From Chloroflexota bacterium (GTDB lineage Bacteria > Chloroflexota > Dehalococcoidia > Lucifugimonadales > Lucifugimonadaceae): a DNA stretch of 64,000 bases. Positions 8,880 through 17,966 of this stretch are shown here, piece after piece. Positions within the stretch are counted from its first letter, which is position 1. Every line of letters starts with the position of its first letter. The position numbers and the translations under genes were made by a program. Location: NCBI GenBank assembly GCA_002730555.1, contig PCAM01000002.1:22768-86767 (forward strand). The letters run 5' to 3'. The notes under the pieces were generated by a model that made no database searches, was not told where the DNA came from, and saw only the letters and a list, made by a program, of their open reading frames with translations.

Positions 8880-9680
8880 CGAGATGCCGGCGAAGATGCC
8901 GCACTGCTGCATCAACTGCTGGGTCCAGAAGAACGAGTCTTCGCTCTCGACGAGAATTCGTGCGTCCAGCTGATCCAGGTCCAGTATCTCCGGGATGAAG
9001 CCGTGCTCGATGGAGCGCAGTCCCTGGATCACGTCGTCGGGCGGGGGCGCTACTGCCACGATCTTGACATCCGGGTTGTGCAGCCTGAGCGCCTTGCCGT
9101 TGCCCATGAGCGTGCCGCCAGTGCCGAGTCCGCCGACGAAGATATCCACGTCCGGCAGGTCACGAATAATCTCGGGACCGGTGGTCTCGAAGTGCGCCCG
9201 CGGGTTCGCTTCGTTGCCGTACTGGTACGGAAAGTAGTAGTCCGGGTTGTCGGACGCGATCTGCCTGGCGACGATGATCGCCTCGTTAGTACCCTTGTCG
9301 GCGTCCGAGAAGATGATCTCGGCGCCGTACGCCCGTAGAAGGTCGATGCGTTCCTGCGTCACACCGGCGGGCATTACGACCTTCAAGTCGTAGCCACGCG
9401 CCCGGGAGATCATCGCCAGCGACACGCCGGTGTTGCCGGATGTAGGTTCGATGATGGTGTCGCCCGGCTTCAAGAGGCCGTCGCGCTCGGCGGCCTCGAT
9501 CATGAACTTTGCGACGCGGTCTTTTACCGAACCCGATGGATTCGATCCTTCAAGCTTAGCGTGGATCCGAACGCCCTCGACGGGGCTGAGGGCGGAGACG
9601 TCCACGAGCGGTGTATCGCCGATAGCGTCCACGATGTCCCGCTTGAGCATGTTCGGGACGGGTTTGACTCTGAGGCTCAC
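8679..9680 (-). CDS. cysM: Cysteine synthase, CysM (O-phosphoserine sulfhydrylase) type
   Basis: This is a PLP fold type II enzyme making cysteine. PLP Lys is in NPSGSVKDR, the substrate loop is EPTSGNTG and the phosphate loop is GLGTGGT. Two features match mycobacterial CysM rather than CysK: the GLRSIEHGFIPEILD segment, where the family's phosphoserine-binding Arg sits, and the C-terminal GGWKYMSTQLW followed by GGKIWW, a tail that closes the active site. It would therefore use O-phosphoserine and a thiocarboxylated carrier protein; that is inference from family knowledge. The start is GTG at 9680. ATG at 9650 is a good alternative. A MoeB-type E1 gene lies upstream. Confidence 0.88.
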   Translation of the reverse strand: MSLRVKPVPNMLKRDIVDAIGDTPLVDVSALSPVEGVRIHAKLEGSNPSGSVKDRVAKFMIEAAERDGLLKPGDTIIEPTSGNTGVSLAMISRARGYDLKVVMPAGVTQERIDLLRAYGAEIIFSDADKGTNEAIIVARQIASDNPDYYFPYQYGNEANPRAHFETTGPEIIRDLPDVDIFVGGLGTGGTLMGNGKALRLHNPDVKIVAVAPPPDDVIQGLRSIEHGFIPEILDLDQLDARILVESEDSFFWTQQLMQQCGIFAGISSGAAIACARKMAEKIGDGTISIPDRGEGEANIVALLPDGGWKYMSTQLWTKTFKEIESEVGGKIWW

Positions 9681-9704
9681 GCGCGCATCCGTTTACTTAG
9701 CCAA

Positions 9705-9731
9705 ATATTACTGAAAGGGAAGAGTTATCAA
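9705..9731 (-). promoter_or_regulatory. Candidate promoter for cysM
   Basis: On the minus strand TTGATA (9731-9726) and TAATAT (9710-9705) are separated by 15 nt. The spacing is short but fits a separate cysM transcript after the moeB terminator. Confidence 0.35.
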
Positions 9732-9796
9732 TACTAAGGATATTCGACCGTCGGCTATCGCTGGCCGAATGGGCCGATCGACCGACTTCGGCAAAC

Positions 9797-9833
9797 GAAA
9801 AAGGGGACGAAGTGAGAGTTCCACTCCGCCCCC
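9797..9833 (-). terminator. Rho-independent terminator after moeB
   Basis: On the minus strand a 12-bp stem (9833-9822 with 9814-9803, two G-U pairs, 7-nt loop) is followed by TTTTT at 9802-9798. It lies 13 bp past the moeB stop and separates moeB from cysM. Confidence 0.85.
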
Positions 9834-9846
9834 GATGTCCGTCTTA

Positions 9847-10698
9847 TTAATCGGCGGTTACCGGCTCTTCGACGGGCTCAACCAGCGGGATGTTGACTCC
9901 GCAGAAGGCGTCGTAGTCGATGAGCTCGGTGACGGTCGGGTTGGTTCCGCAAAGCGGGCAGTCGGGGTTGTGGCGAACCTTGAGCACGCGGAACTCCATC
10001 GACAGCGCGTCGATGATGAGCAGTCGTCCGGTCAGTGGTTCACCGATCCCAAGAAGAACTTTGATCACTTCGGTCGCCTGAATGGTGCCGATCATTCCCG
10101 GCAGCGCGCCCAGCACACCGGCCTCTGCACAGCTCGGAACCTCGCCCGGGGGCGGGGGCTCTGGGAAGATGCAGCGGTAGCAACCGTTCCCCGGGATGTA
10201 GGTGCTGGCCTGGCCGTCGAACAACAGGATGCTGCCGTCCACGAGTGGCTTGCTCGACAGGAAGGATGCGTCGTTCACCAGGTATCGAGTTTGGAAGTTG
10301 TCGGCGCCGTTAACGATCACGTCGTACTGCGGAATGATGTCCATCGCGTTCATTGACGTGATGGGCTCTTCGTGGAGGACGACTTCGAGACCCGGGTTGT
10401 AGGCCTGCAGCGTCTCTTTCGCCGATTCGACCTTGGGCTGGCCGATGTCCTTCTCCTGGTGCAAGAGCTGTCGTTGCAGGTTGGATAGATCGACCACGTC
10501 GAAATCGACGAGCCCGATCTTGCCCACTCCGGCGACAGCCAGGTACATCGCGACAGGGGAGCCAAGGCCGCCCGCGCCGACGATCAGCACGCTGGAGCCG
10601 AGCAGCTTGCGCTGACCGGCGCTTCCCACGTCCGGCATGATGATGTGTCGGCTGTAACGCTGGACCTGGCCCGGCGTCATTGTTTTGACTTCTTTCAT
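9847..10698 (-). CDS. moeB: MoeB/ThiF-family adenylyltransferase (E1-like)
   Basis: This 283-residue protein adenylates the C-terminal Gly-Gly of ubiquitin-like sulfur carriers. Visible are the ATP-binding VGAGGLGSPVA, the Arg in LSNLQRQLLH, and the zinc pairs CYRC and CPLC. The C-terminal PTVTELIDYDAFCGV is typical of MoeB/MoeZ, but the rhodanese domain that follows in MoeZ is absent, so sulfur must come from another protein. Its position between an Rrf2 regulator and CysM suggests it activates a CysO-like carrier for cysteine synthesis. Service to ThiS or MoaD is also possible. No carrier gene is adjacent. Confidence 0.9.
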   Translation of the reverse strand: MKEVKTMTPGQVQRYSRHIIMPDVGSAGQRKLLGSSVLIVGAGGLGSPVAMYLAVAGVGKIGLVDFDVVDLSNLQRQLLHQEKDIGQPKVESAKETLQAYNPGLEVVLHEEPITSMNAMDIIPQYDVIVNGADNFQTRYLVNDASFLSSKPLVDGSILLFDGQASTYIPGNGCYRCIFPEPPPPGEVPSCAEAGVLGALPGMIGTIQATEVIKVLLGIGEPLTGRLLIIDALSMEFRVLKVRHNPDCPLCGTNPTVTELIDYDAFCGVNIPLVEPVEEPVTAD

Positions 10699-10928
10699 CC
10701 GATAATCAGCCTCGTCGTTTCGTTTACCGTGCTATTCGGTGCGACCAGTCGTGTCGCAATTGGTCCCGATCGATTTCAATTTAATCCAGTGGTTGCCCGT
10801 TCCCGAAGATTAGATTCAGACGGGACAGTCCAGATGCATTCCGAACGAAATCTGCAACCGCGAGTGTAGTCCGGTGGCAGCGATAGTGAAAAGGGCGGGA
10901 CTCTGGCCGGGCGCCGGTGCGCCCGTAT

Positions 10929-11345
10929 TTAGACCCCGAACCAGACCATCTCACGTTGCTCGGCAACGAGATCGGACACCCGGGTCTCCCTCAGGCGTTC
11001 CAGCAGCACCCGTTCCACATCACTCCAGAGCTCACGCTGCGAGCAAGCCCTGGAGAGCGTACAGTCCTCCGGCGAATCGACGCAGTCCAATGGAGCGAGG
11101 GACCGGTCGAAGCTCATGAAGACGTCCGCCACGGTGATCTCTTTTGCAGGCCGGGTGAGCATGTACCCTCCGGCGGGTCCGCGGCGTGATTCAAGCATAC
11201 CGCTGACCTGAAGTTCGCCCAGCACGTGGTGGAGGTATGCCTCCGGAATTTTCTGTTGCTCGGCGATCTCGCTGGCGGAGACGGGGACGGGCGTGGTGGT
11301 CTGTGCGAGGTGCATCAACACCCGCAGACCGTAATCCACTTTCAT
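10929..11345 (-). CDS. Rrf2 family transcriptional regulator
   Basis: This is a 138-residue winged-helix repressor of the IscR/NsrR/CymR family. The DNA-binding part spans the first 65 residues, with SASEIAEQQKIPEAYLHHVL and the wing RRGPAGGY. Cys88, Cys95 and Cys101 (SPEDC, SRAC) match the three iron-sulfur ligands of IscR-like members, which suggests a cluster-based sensor of Fe-S, redox or nitric oxide status. ATG at 11345 fits the family start MKVDYGLRVL; the TTG at 11408 would add 21 unrelated residues. It lies 230 bp upstream of moeB and probably regulates moeB and cysM. Confidence 0.88.
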   Translation of the reverse strand: MKVDYGLRVLMHLAQTTTPVPVSASEIAEQQKIPEAYLHHVLGELQVSGMLESRRGPAGGYMLTRPAKEITVADVFMSFDRSLAPLDCVDSPEDCTLSRACSQRELWSDVERVLLERLRETRVSDLVAEQREMVWFGV

Positions 11346-11654
11346 AGGAACTAGCACGGCGGCGTCCAATGCCGGGCTTCGGCACTTGCGTTGTCTGGCG
11401 ATCAACAAGTTTTACGATCCGACCATCCAAACGTAACGCAAGTATACAGGAGGTATCGGTGCTCACCTAAAAGAATGGGACCCGGCGATGTTTACGGGGA
11501 CGAATCCGCCTCGAGACGTGAAGACGGGGTCCGCCTCGTGTTACGATCTAGCGCTGCGCCTACGTGCGCGAATCCTTTTTCGAACCATCTGGTAATCCGC
11601 AACCCTAGACCCGCGTTCGGGCGTGCCCAGACCGTGGCTGAAGTAAATCGAGAT

Positions 11655-12326
11655 ATGGCAAGCGATAACGTCTCCCTCTCCGTTGAACCGCGTGAAGTGA
11701 CCGGCAAAAAGGTCCGGGCGCTCCGACGCTCCGGGATCACTCCGATCCACCTTTACGGCGGGAGCGGCGACTCTCTCACTTTGCAGGCCGAGACCCAGGC
11801 GCTACGTTCCGCCGTAAACACAGCCGGGCGTGGTCAGCCGATCGCGATCGAGGTAGACGGGGGTGAGAAGGCGCTGACTTTCGTCCGAGAGATCGCCCAG
11901 CACCCCGTTTCCGGTGAACTCCAGCACGTCGACTTTATCCGTGTGGACGCCAACGAACGGGTATCGGCCGAGGTCACGCTCACGATGGTCGGCGAAGCGC
12001 CAGCCACAAGAGGCGGCGGCGGCCAGTTCCTGCGCGGCATCCGTACCGTTACTGTCAGCGTTCTCCCGCTGGAAGTGCCGGACGAGATCGAGGTCTCGAT
12101 CGAGGGACTCGAAAACATCGGGGACAACATCCGGGTCGAGGATCTCATCCTGCCGGACGGCGTGGAGGCGATCAGCTCGCCCGACCAGGTTGTCGCCCGT
12201 ATCGCCATGACCCGCACCGCTGCCGTTGAGGTCGGTGAGGGCATGGAGGTCGAAGAAGGCGCTGAGGGTGAAGAGGGTGAAGAAGGCGCTGAGGGCGAAG
12301 CAGAAGGCACCGAGAGCGAAGAGTAG
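11655..12326 (+). CDS. rplY: 50S ribosomal protein L25 (CTC family)
   Basis: This 223-residue protein binds 5S rRNA. The N-terminal L25 domain (LSVEPREVTGKKVRALRRSG) is followed by the TL5/CTC C-terminal beta domain ending near VVARIAMTR. A tail of about 35 residues is almost only Glu, Gly and Ala and is encoded by tandem GA-rich repeats (12241-12310), common in long CTC forms. ATG 11655 is preferred because the 88 codons upstream in frame translate to non-ribosomal sequence. A terminator-like hairpin follows. Confidence 0.93.
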   Translation: MASDNVSLSVEPREVTGKKVRALRRSGITPIHLYGGSGDSLTLQAETQALRSAVNTAGRGQPIAIEVDGGEKALTFVREIAQHPVSGELQHVDFIRVDANERVSAEVTLTMVGEAPATRGGGGQFLRGIRTVTVSVLPLEVPDEIEVSIEGLENIGDNIRVEDLILPDGVEAISSPDQVVARIAMTRTAAVEVGEGMEVEEGAEGEEGEEGAEGEAEGTESEE

Positions 12327-12330
12327 ACCG

Positions 12331-12382
12331 CCGGGAACAAGGTCTTTATTCTGGGCGTCGGACGCTCTGCCCGGTCCTTTTT
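12331..12382 (+). terminator. Probable terminator after rplY
   Basis: CCGGG at 12331-12335 can pair with CCCGG at 12370-12374, with a smaller inner GGGC/GCCC hairpin, followed by TTTTT at 12378-12382. Confidence 0.5.
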
Positions 12383-12450
12383 CAGGGAGGAGGGGCGGCC
12401 GTGCTGTTTTCGCCAGTAATACGTCGGGCGATCCTTCGGGAGCCTCAGGG

Positions 12451-12488
12451 CGCCGCCCGCCCGTGGGCGGTCGCTATCCGCCCCTACG
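12451..12488. repeat. Family B repeat fragment
   Basis: GCCCGTGGGCGGTCGCTATC followed by CGCCCCTACG is a degenerate copy of the family whose consensus is roughly GTAGGGGCG-ATTGC-ATACGCCCCTAC. Confidence 0.5.
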
Positions 12489-13018
12489 GTGCATTCGTTT
12501 GCTGGACCGGTTTTCCGGTCACAAGATCCATCTCACACCTTTCAAATGCTTGGCGGAATCTTAACCACGTGTTCAAACGTAATAGCCCGACCACCATGCA
12601 CGAAAATACGACGACGGGCGCCGTGGGAAAGTGGCCACCGCAGCTTTTGCGCCCGACCCAACTCCCCAACGTAATCCGTTCGTATAACTGTTTGTGATCG
12701 GTTGGTGCCTGGGGGCGGAGTGCAGGATCTCTCGCATGGCGACGAGGGAAAGCCTCGCTTTTCTCGCTTCGTCCGTTACGCAACACGCGTAAAGAGTGAT
12801 TTCACGTCCACGGCCGCCAGCCGGTCTTCCTGAACGAACTTCACCTTACTTGAACCAATTGGTTACCCTCAGGATCTTCACAGTTTCCGGACATCTGGTA
12901 GCTATATTGATTAATCTCCAATGGGAACGCCCGGGCCTCCGGCACTCCGTCGACGGGCAGATCCCAACCCACTCCCGATGTTCCGGACTAGTAGCGACCC
13001 AGAAAGGCAGTCGACTCA

Positions 13019-14314
13019 ATGTCGCTGAACGCGAATCTGGCATCCCGGTTACACGCCGTGCTCATGGGCCGCAAAACCATGGTGGGCTGGGCCAGAGTGC
13101 TCGTGCTCATGGCCGCCATCGCGTGCAGCAACGCGGTCGACGACAACGTCGCGACCGATGTCGCGATTTCGGCCCCTGCCACGGCGGGTTCAAGTGCAAG
13201 CCCGGAGACGGGTCAGCCCGTCGTCGCGTCCGAAGACGATGTCGGCGACGACGTCATAGGCGACATCCCTTCTGAAACTTCCGGGTCTTCTGGCGACATT
13301 CAGGAGTCCGACCTAGCGCAGACCCTCAGCGCGAACGAGATCGTAACGGCGTTTGAGTCCGTGATCAACCGCGTGTTCGCCGAGTCCCTCGAATCGGTCG
13401 TGGAAATAACCGTCACCACGGTGACCGGCGGGGCGAGCGGCAGCGGGTTTGTTTGGGACGACCAGAATCACATCGTCACCAACCAGCATGTGATCGCAAA
13501 CGCCCAAGGTGTTGAGGTGTCTTTCTCCGACGGGCGCGCCTACTCCGCTACGGTCATCGGCGAGGATGCCGACGCTGACGTGGCGGTGCTGCTCGTGGAC
13601 ACAGACGACGCGCTGAAGCCGCTCAGTCTCGGCGACAGCAACACGGCGGTGCCGGGACAGATCGCCATTGCCCTCGGAAACCCGTTTGGCGAAGAATTCA
13701 CGCTGACCCAGGGGATTGTGAGCGCTGTCGGCAGGAGCATCCGCAGCGGCAACCAGGGCTTCACAACGCCGGATGTCATCCAGACGGACGCGGCGGTCAA
13801 CCCGGGCAATTCCGGTGGACCGCTGCTCAACAGACTCGGCGAGGTGATCGGCATGAACGCCCAAATACGCAGCGACAGTCGTCAGAACTCAGGCGTCGGG
13901 TTTGCCGTGCCGATCAACATCGCGAAACTAGTCGTGCCGGAACTGATCGAGAACGGGGAGTTTTTGTACTCATGGCTCGGCGTATCCGGCCACGACCTGA
14001 GCAGAATCCTAGCACTGGGGCTTGATCTGCCGGACGGTACTCAGGGCGCCTACATATCGGCGGTCATCGCAGACGGACCAGCGGAGGCCGCCGGACTGAA
14101 CGAAGGAACACGAACGATCAGGGTGGAGGGCCAGCCGATCGAGGTCGGGGGCGACACCGTGGTCGGGATCGACGGGACGCCGATCCGCAGCATGGCGGAC
14201 CTGATCTCCTATCTGACGAGCAACACCCGGCCGGGAGACACAGTGACGTTCGAGATACTGGAAGAAGGGGGCAGCACGGCGGAAAAAGACGTGACCCTGG
14301 GTGTTCGCCCGTAG
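13019..14314 (+). CDS. HtrA/DegP-type serine protease, likely lipoprotein
   Basis: This 431-residue protein is a trypsin-fold quality-control protease outside the membrane. An N-terminal hydrophobic segment (residues 22-36) ends in AAIAC, giving Cys36 as a possible lipid-anchored residue, though the lipobox is not ideal. A low-complexity acidic linker runs to about residue 100. The catalytic triad is His157 (TNQHV), Asp187 (DADVAV) and Ser265 (GNSGGPL). One PDZ domain occupies about 325-430 with YSWLGVSG and VVGIDGTPI. There is no second PDZ domain, as in DegS/HhoA-like proteins. It appears to be transcribed alone. Confidence 0.92.
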   Translation: MSLNANLASRLHAVLMGRKTMVGWARVLVLMAAIACSNAVDDNVATDVAISAPATAGSSASPETGQPVVASEDDVGDDVIGDIPSETSGSSGDIQESDLAQTLSANEIVTAFESVINRVFAESLESVVEITVTTVTGGASGSGFVWDDQNHIVTNQHVIANAQGVEVSFSDGRAYSATVIGEDADADVAVLLVDTDDALKPLSLGDSNTAVPGQIAIALGNPFGEEFTLTQGIVSAVGRSIRSGNQGFTTPDVIQTDAAVNPGNSGGPLLNRLGEVIGMNAQIRSDSRQNSGVGFAVPINIAKLVVPELIENGEFLYSWLGVSGHDLSRILALGLDLPDGTQGAYISAVIADGPAEAAGLNEGTRTIRVEGQPIEVGGDTVVGIDGTPIRSMADLISYLTSNTRPGDTVTFEILEEGGSTAEKDVTLGVRP

Positions 14315-14939
14315 GATTTCGCAACTTCCCCCGCGCGGTTCAACCCGTTGGGACCGCGATCTCCACAGTTGAACCCGACGTCCCTCCCCCCAACCGACTG
14401 TCGCGTATGCACGGGCAACGAGCACAAAAACGAACGAGAATCGCCATACGCCCAAAACGTACGGCGTTGCGACCGAGTTCAGGGTTGAGTGTGGACGTTG
14501 CGCATGGTCACTACTTGGGGGCGAGCGCGTTGGACAACCTTGCCCAAGATTCGTCTCGGAAATTCACTCGCTTATCCTTTCCTCGCCCATAAGCCACCGT
14601 CAACTTGTCGCTCGGTGATGTGTGGTGTCGAAATCCACACTTCTGGGTTCCGAAGTACCAACGATCCAACACATAAACACCACCGGAACGCCACACGCAG
14701 CGCACTGATATTCCGGTTTGACTGTTGCCCTTCATCCGACGACGACGGCGCGCTCGGCTTCGTGTTCAACATGCACTGGGCGAAGCCTACTGGCCTGCCC
14801 GCTCACGGCGATGAAGACGTCGAGCGTGAATCGGAACTTCCTCCGGCCCGCGCGAGGATAGTCGTTTTGCGTTTGTGACGGGCCGCTCCCGGCGTACACT
14901 GCTGCCGCCAGCATGATGCACCTGAAGGGAAAACCCGCC
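14315..14939. other. 625-bp gap, nothing recognised
   Basis: Short frames occur on both strands, but none has a family match, good start or conserved composition. No member of the repeat families was found here. Confidence 0.45.
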
Positions 14940-15830
14940 ATGATCGTCGACGTGCACACGCACCTGCCCACCCACCGCGACGCTGTCCCGGAGTCAGATC
15001 GATCCTACGAGAGCGCTATGCGTTCCGGCGATCCGACGTCTAGGACGAACTCGATCGCTGATTACCTGCAGGCCATGGGACCGGTAGACAGGACATTTGC
15101 GTTCGGCATCGCTCCGCGTCCGTGGCTAAAGGACCGTGACCTGGTCTTCAAAGCGGGTGATCTCGCGACCGACGACAAGAACCACAACGATGTGGCGGCG
15201 GAATTGCACCGGGCTGCGCCCGACAAGGTGATCCCGTTCATGTCGCTCCACCCTATGGACCCGAGGATGAACGACGAGTATGACCGTGCCGTTGGCGACC
15301 TGGGTTGCAAAGGAATCAAACTGGGACCGAATTACCAGGATTTCGACCCGGTGGGAGAGGATGCGTTCAAGCTCTACGCCCGGTTGCAGGCGGACCGTCT
15401 GCCGATCGTGTTCCACCAGGGTACGTCTCCGATGCGGGACGCGCCGCTGCGCTACGCCCAGCCGCTTGTGATGGACCAGGTGGCCATCGCTTTCCCGGAG
15501 TTGAGGATCGTCATGGCGCATCTGGGCCACCCGTGGCAGAACGATTGCCTGACGGTCGTTCGCAAGCATCCGAATGTGTGGGCGGACGTCTCGGCGCAGT
15601 TCTACCGTCCCTGGTCTTTCTGGAACGGGATGCAGCTGTTCCACGAGTGGGGTGTGACTGGGAAAATACTTTTCGCATCGGACTGGCCGGTGACGGTCCC
15701 GGGGGACAATATCGACGGACTGCGCAACCTCAGCAAGTACGCCACGGACCATCACCTGCCGGTGATACCCGAGGACGAGATCGAGGGGATCATCAACCGG
15801 GACGCCCTAGAGATTCTCGGGGTGGGCTAA
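14940..15830 (+). CDS. Amidohydrolase family 2 (ACMSD-like) protein
   Basis: This is a 296-residue metal-dependent TIM-barrel hydrolase or decarboxylase. The metal site begins with VDVHTHLP at the very N-terminus, continues with His residues in IVFHQGT and IVMAHLGHPW, and ends with the Asp in LFASDWPV. These are the signatures of the family that includes aminocarboxymuconate semialdehyde decarboxylase and related aromatic-acid enzymes. ATG 14940 has GAAGGGA 9 bp upstream. The substrate cannot be assigned. The next gene is a damaged MFS transporter, perhaps once its uptake partner. Confidence 0.87.
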   Translation: MIVDVHTHLPTHRDAVPESDRSYESAMRSGDPTSRTNSIADYLQAMGPVDRTFAFGIAPRPWLKDRDLVFKAGDLATDDKNHNDVAAELHRAAPDKVIPFMSLHPMDPRMNDEYDRAVGDLGCKGIKLGPNYQDFDPVGEDAFKLYARLQADRLPIVFHQGTSPMRDAPLRYAQPLVMDQVAIAFPELRIVMAHLGHPWQNDCLTVVRKHPNVWADVSAQFYRPWSFWNGMQLFHEWGVTGKILFASDWPVTVPGDNIDGLRNLSKYATDHHLPVIPEDEIEGIINRDALEILGVG

Positions 15831-15957
15831 GTCCGATCATCGATGATCCGAAGTGCAATGGGTGTAGGGGCCGGCATGATAGTCATTACCGTGCCGAGTT
15901 GCGCGAACATGGTGCGACCCGACGTTAAAGACCTGGCCAACTTGACGGGAGTACCGC

Positions 15958-16475
15958 TTGGCAGACCGGACAGACGACACAGGAACCAGCTGTGAATATC
16001 TCTATTACGGCTGGTACATCGTCGGCGCGATGTTCTTCACCACGGTCCTCATGGCCGGGTTCCGCAACGGCTTCGGCGTGTTCGTCAAAACGTGGGAAGA
16101 GGACTTCGGGGCCAGCGTCGGCCTGATCTCCTTCGCAGCGGGCGCTGGCTGGACCGTGAACGGACTGGTTCAGCCCACCTTCGGTCGACTCACCGACGCG
16201 TACGGCGCTGGGGGGGGGTGATCTTCAGCGTGATCGCAGTGGGCCTCGGCACCGGGATCGTCGGTCTTTCGGTAATCGCCTCTGGTTACGTATTTGATGT
16301 CCGGGATACGTACGACCCGGCATTCGCAGCCGGGGCGGCGTTCCCGTTCCTGACCGGGCTCGCCAGTTTCGCAATCAGGGAACGAAAGTACTCGGTCCGA
16401 TACCAGCCTCCGACTCCACTGCCCGCCAGCTCGTCTCCGGTTTCGGCGGGGGCGGCGGCGTCCGACGGGAATTAG
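15958..16475 (+). pseudogene. MFS transporter remnant: frameshifted and internally deleted
   Basis: A TTG start with GGGAG upstream opens a frame encoding the first two transmembrane helices of an OFA/monocarboxylate-type MFS permease (YYGWYIVGAMFF, then GLVQPTFGRLTDAYGAG). It stops right after a run of nine G (16210-16218). In another frame the sequence continues with a helix (VIFSVIAVGLGTGI) and then the C-terminal region GYVFDVRDTYDPAFAAGA with a last helix. About 250 residues from the middle of a normal 400-residue permease are absent. With seven or ten G the two parts would be in frame. It cannot make a working transporter. Confidence 0.8.
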
Positions 16476-16484
16476 GCCGAAGCC

Positions 16485-16724
16485 ATGTGGTTCCCGGTGT
16501 CATTTATGGAAACCGTGGCAGAGGCGTATCGACTGTTGCTGCACAACGTGGAGTCCGTCGATCCGACGATGATCGAGTGGGTCAAGCACGAAATCGACGA
16601 CATTCTGGGCGTTGGTCCGACGGCGATAGTGGTGGTGCTCGGAGCGCTGATGCTGGCATTCCCAATTGGTCTGCTGGTGATGGCGAGGCGCCGCGTGAGG
16701 AAGATGCGGGGCGAACGGTCTTAA
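16485..16724 (+). CDS. Small single-helix membrane protein
   Basis: A 79-residue protein has an amphipathic N-terminal half (MIEWVKHEIDDILGVG) followed by one strongly hydrophobic segment (AIVVVLGALMLAFPIGLLV) and a basic tail RRRVRKMRG. The charge pattern predicts an N-out, C-in helix in the cytoplasmic membrane. It starts 10 bp after the MFS remnant. I do not recognise the family. Protein-like composition and the clear membrane topology support a real gene; ATG at 16506 is an alternative start. Confidence 0.55.
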   Translation: MWFPVSFMETVAEAYRLLLHNVESVDPTMIEWVKHEIDDILGVGPTAIVVVLGALMLAFPIGLLVMARRRVRKMRGERS

Positions 16725-16800
16725 TCGCCCGGCGTGTAGTTGCCGGATGGCGAAGGGCGGAAAATACCTGCGGATCGAACCGTTCTTGTGGTCACGGCCC

Positions 16801-16851
16801 AGGGGTCGATTGGCATCGGCCCAAGGTTGGGTACCAATCCGCCCATACGGT
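16801..16851. repeat. Family B repeat, degenerate
   Basis: AGGGGTCGATTGGCATCGGCC is followed by GGTACCAATCCGCCCATACGG. These are two half-copies of family B in the gap before the DapA-like gene. Confidence 0.5.
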
Positions 16852-16947
16852 GATTTGATGGGCACGTCGGTAACCGCGGAACCTAGCGGGGCAAGCGCCG
16901 CCCCCACGGGGTTGGTCGCCGGGTCGACGCGCTGTGCTGGTTCAAGC

Positions 16948-16977
16948 GGATCCTGAATCGAGTTCAGGGTGACATTT
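16948..16977. repeat. Family C repeat, copy 1
   Basis: GGATCCTGAATCGAGTTCAGG followed by GTGACATT is an imperfect palindrome. It matches 24551-24580 almost base for base. Confidence 0.7.
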
Positions 16978-17021
16978 GGCGGGCATCCGGGGCCATTTTC
17001 TCCCTCACCCCGCTCACTCGC

Positions 17022-17966
17022 CTATCCCTTCTTCCAGCTGAGCAGCGGCGATAGGCGGTCCAAGATGATGTCTATCTCCTCGAAATCGATGGCATCCATG
17101 AAGCGGCGAGCCGGGATGCGCATCGTCGTTCCTGCGATGACGCCGCGCCGGTGGAGGATGGCCTTGTATGCGGCTGCGCCGTAGAGCGATTCAAACGTGA
17201 TGGCCGGGAGGATCGCCTGGTACATGTCGCGGGCCTCTTCGGTGACGATCTGGTTTCCCTGGTCGTCCGTCCCACCCCGCTCTAACGCGTCCCACACCCC
17301 TACGGCGGCGTCGGTTATCTGGCAGCCGGGCATGGTCCCGCATGACCCACGCCGGTACTCGTCCAGAATGTAGCGCCCGCCAACGCCTCCCATGATGCCT
17401 TTGCAGGCATCGCCCGCGCCCTTCAACAAAGCCGTGATGACGTGGCCGGGCGGCATGGATTCTTCCTTGAGGTACTGGATAGAGGGCACTTCCTTGAGCA
17501 GCCGGATCATGACGCCGTTCGGGATCACCGTCCCGGCGGGCGGCGTGTGGTTCTGGATGAACAGGGGAATCGAGAGCGCCTCGCCGACGGCCCGGTAGTG
17601 CTCCTCCATTTGTGCGGCTCCGACAACACGTGGAGGAGGCAGCACCATCACGGAGTCAGCGCCCGACTCTTGAGCCGCCAGAGATCGTGCGATTGCGTGT
17701 TGCGGTGACACGCCGGTGGTTCCGGCAACGAAGGGCACGGCGCCGTTCGTCACTTCCACCCCCACGCGAACCACCTCATCCCGCTCGTCATCCGTCAGAG
17801 TGAAAAACTCGCTGGCGTTCACCGGCATCACGATGCCGTGCGCGCCCGCCTCGATGCAGAACTCGACACAGCGGCGCAGGCTGTCCCAGTCGATCGACCC
17901 GCTCTCATGGAAGGGCGTGACCGGGATGGTGAAAACTCCGCGCCACCGGGCGTCTGCCGTTGTCAT
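17022..17966 (-). CDS. Dihydrodipicolinate synthase (DapA) family aldolase/dehydratase
   Basis: This is a 314-residue class I TIM-barrel lyase. The Schiff-base Lys is in IQYLKEESMPP. The usual Thr-Thr-Gly-Glu segment near residue 45 is replaced by MPVNASEF, and the usual catalytic Tyr after the fifth strand is replaced in FIQNHTPPAG, so lysine biosynthesis is unlikely. Members with such changes act on keto-deoxy sugar acids or hydroxyproline-type substrates; this is family-level inference. It is divergent from the dehydrogenase gene at 18178, which may share the intergenic promoter region and pathway. Confidence 0.85.
   Translation of the reverse strand: MTTADARWRGVFTIPVTPFHESGSIDWDSLRRCVEFCIEAGAHGIVMPVNASEFFTLTDDERDEVVRVGVEVTNGAVPFVAGTTGVSPQHAIARSLAAQESGADSVMVLPPPRVVGAAQMEEHYRAVGEALSIPLFIQNHTPPAGTVIPNGVMIRLLKEVPSIQYLKEESMPPGHVITALLKGAGDACKGIMGGVGGRYILDEYRRGSCGTMPGCQITDAAVGVWDALERGGTDDQGNQIVTEEARDMYQAILPAITFESLYGAAAYKAILHRRGVIAGTTMRIPARRFMDAIDFEEIDIILDRLSPLLSWKKG

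Larger units (their letters stand above)
12327..13018. other. Gap between rplY and the protease gene
   Basis: About 690 bp without a supported gene. It holds the rplY terminator and one family B repeat fragment; the rest shows nothing recognisable. Confidence 0.5.
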
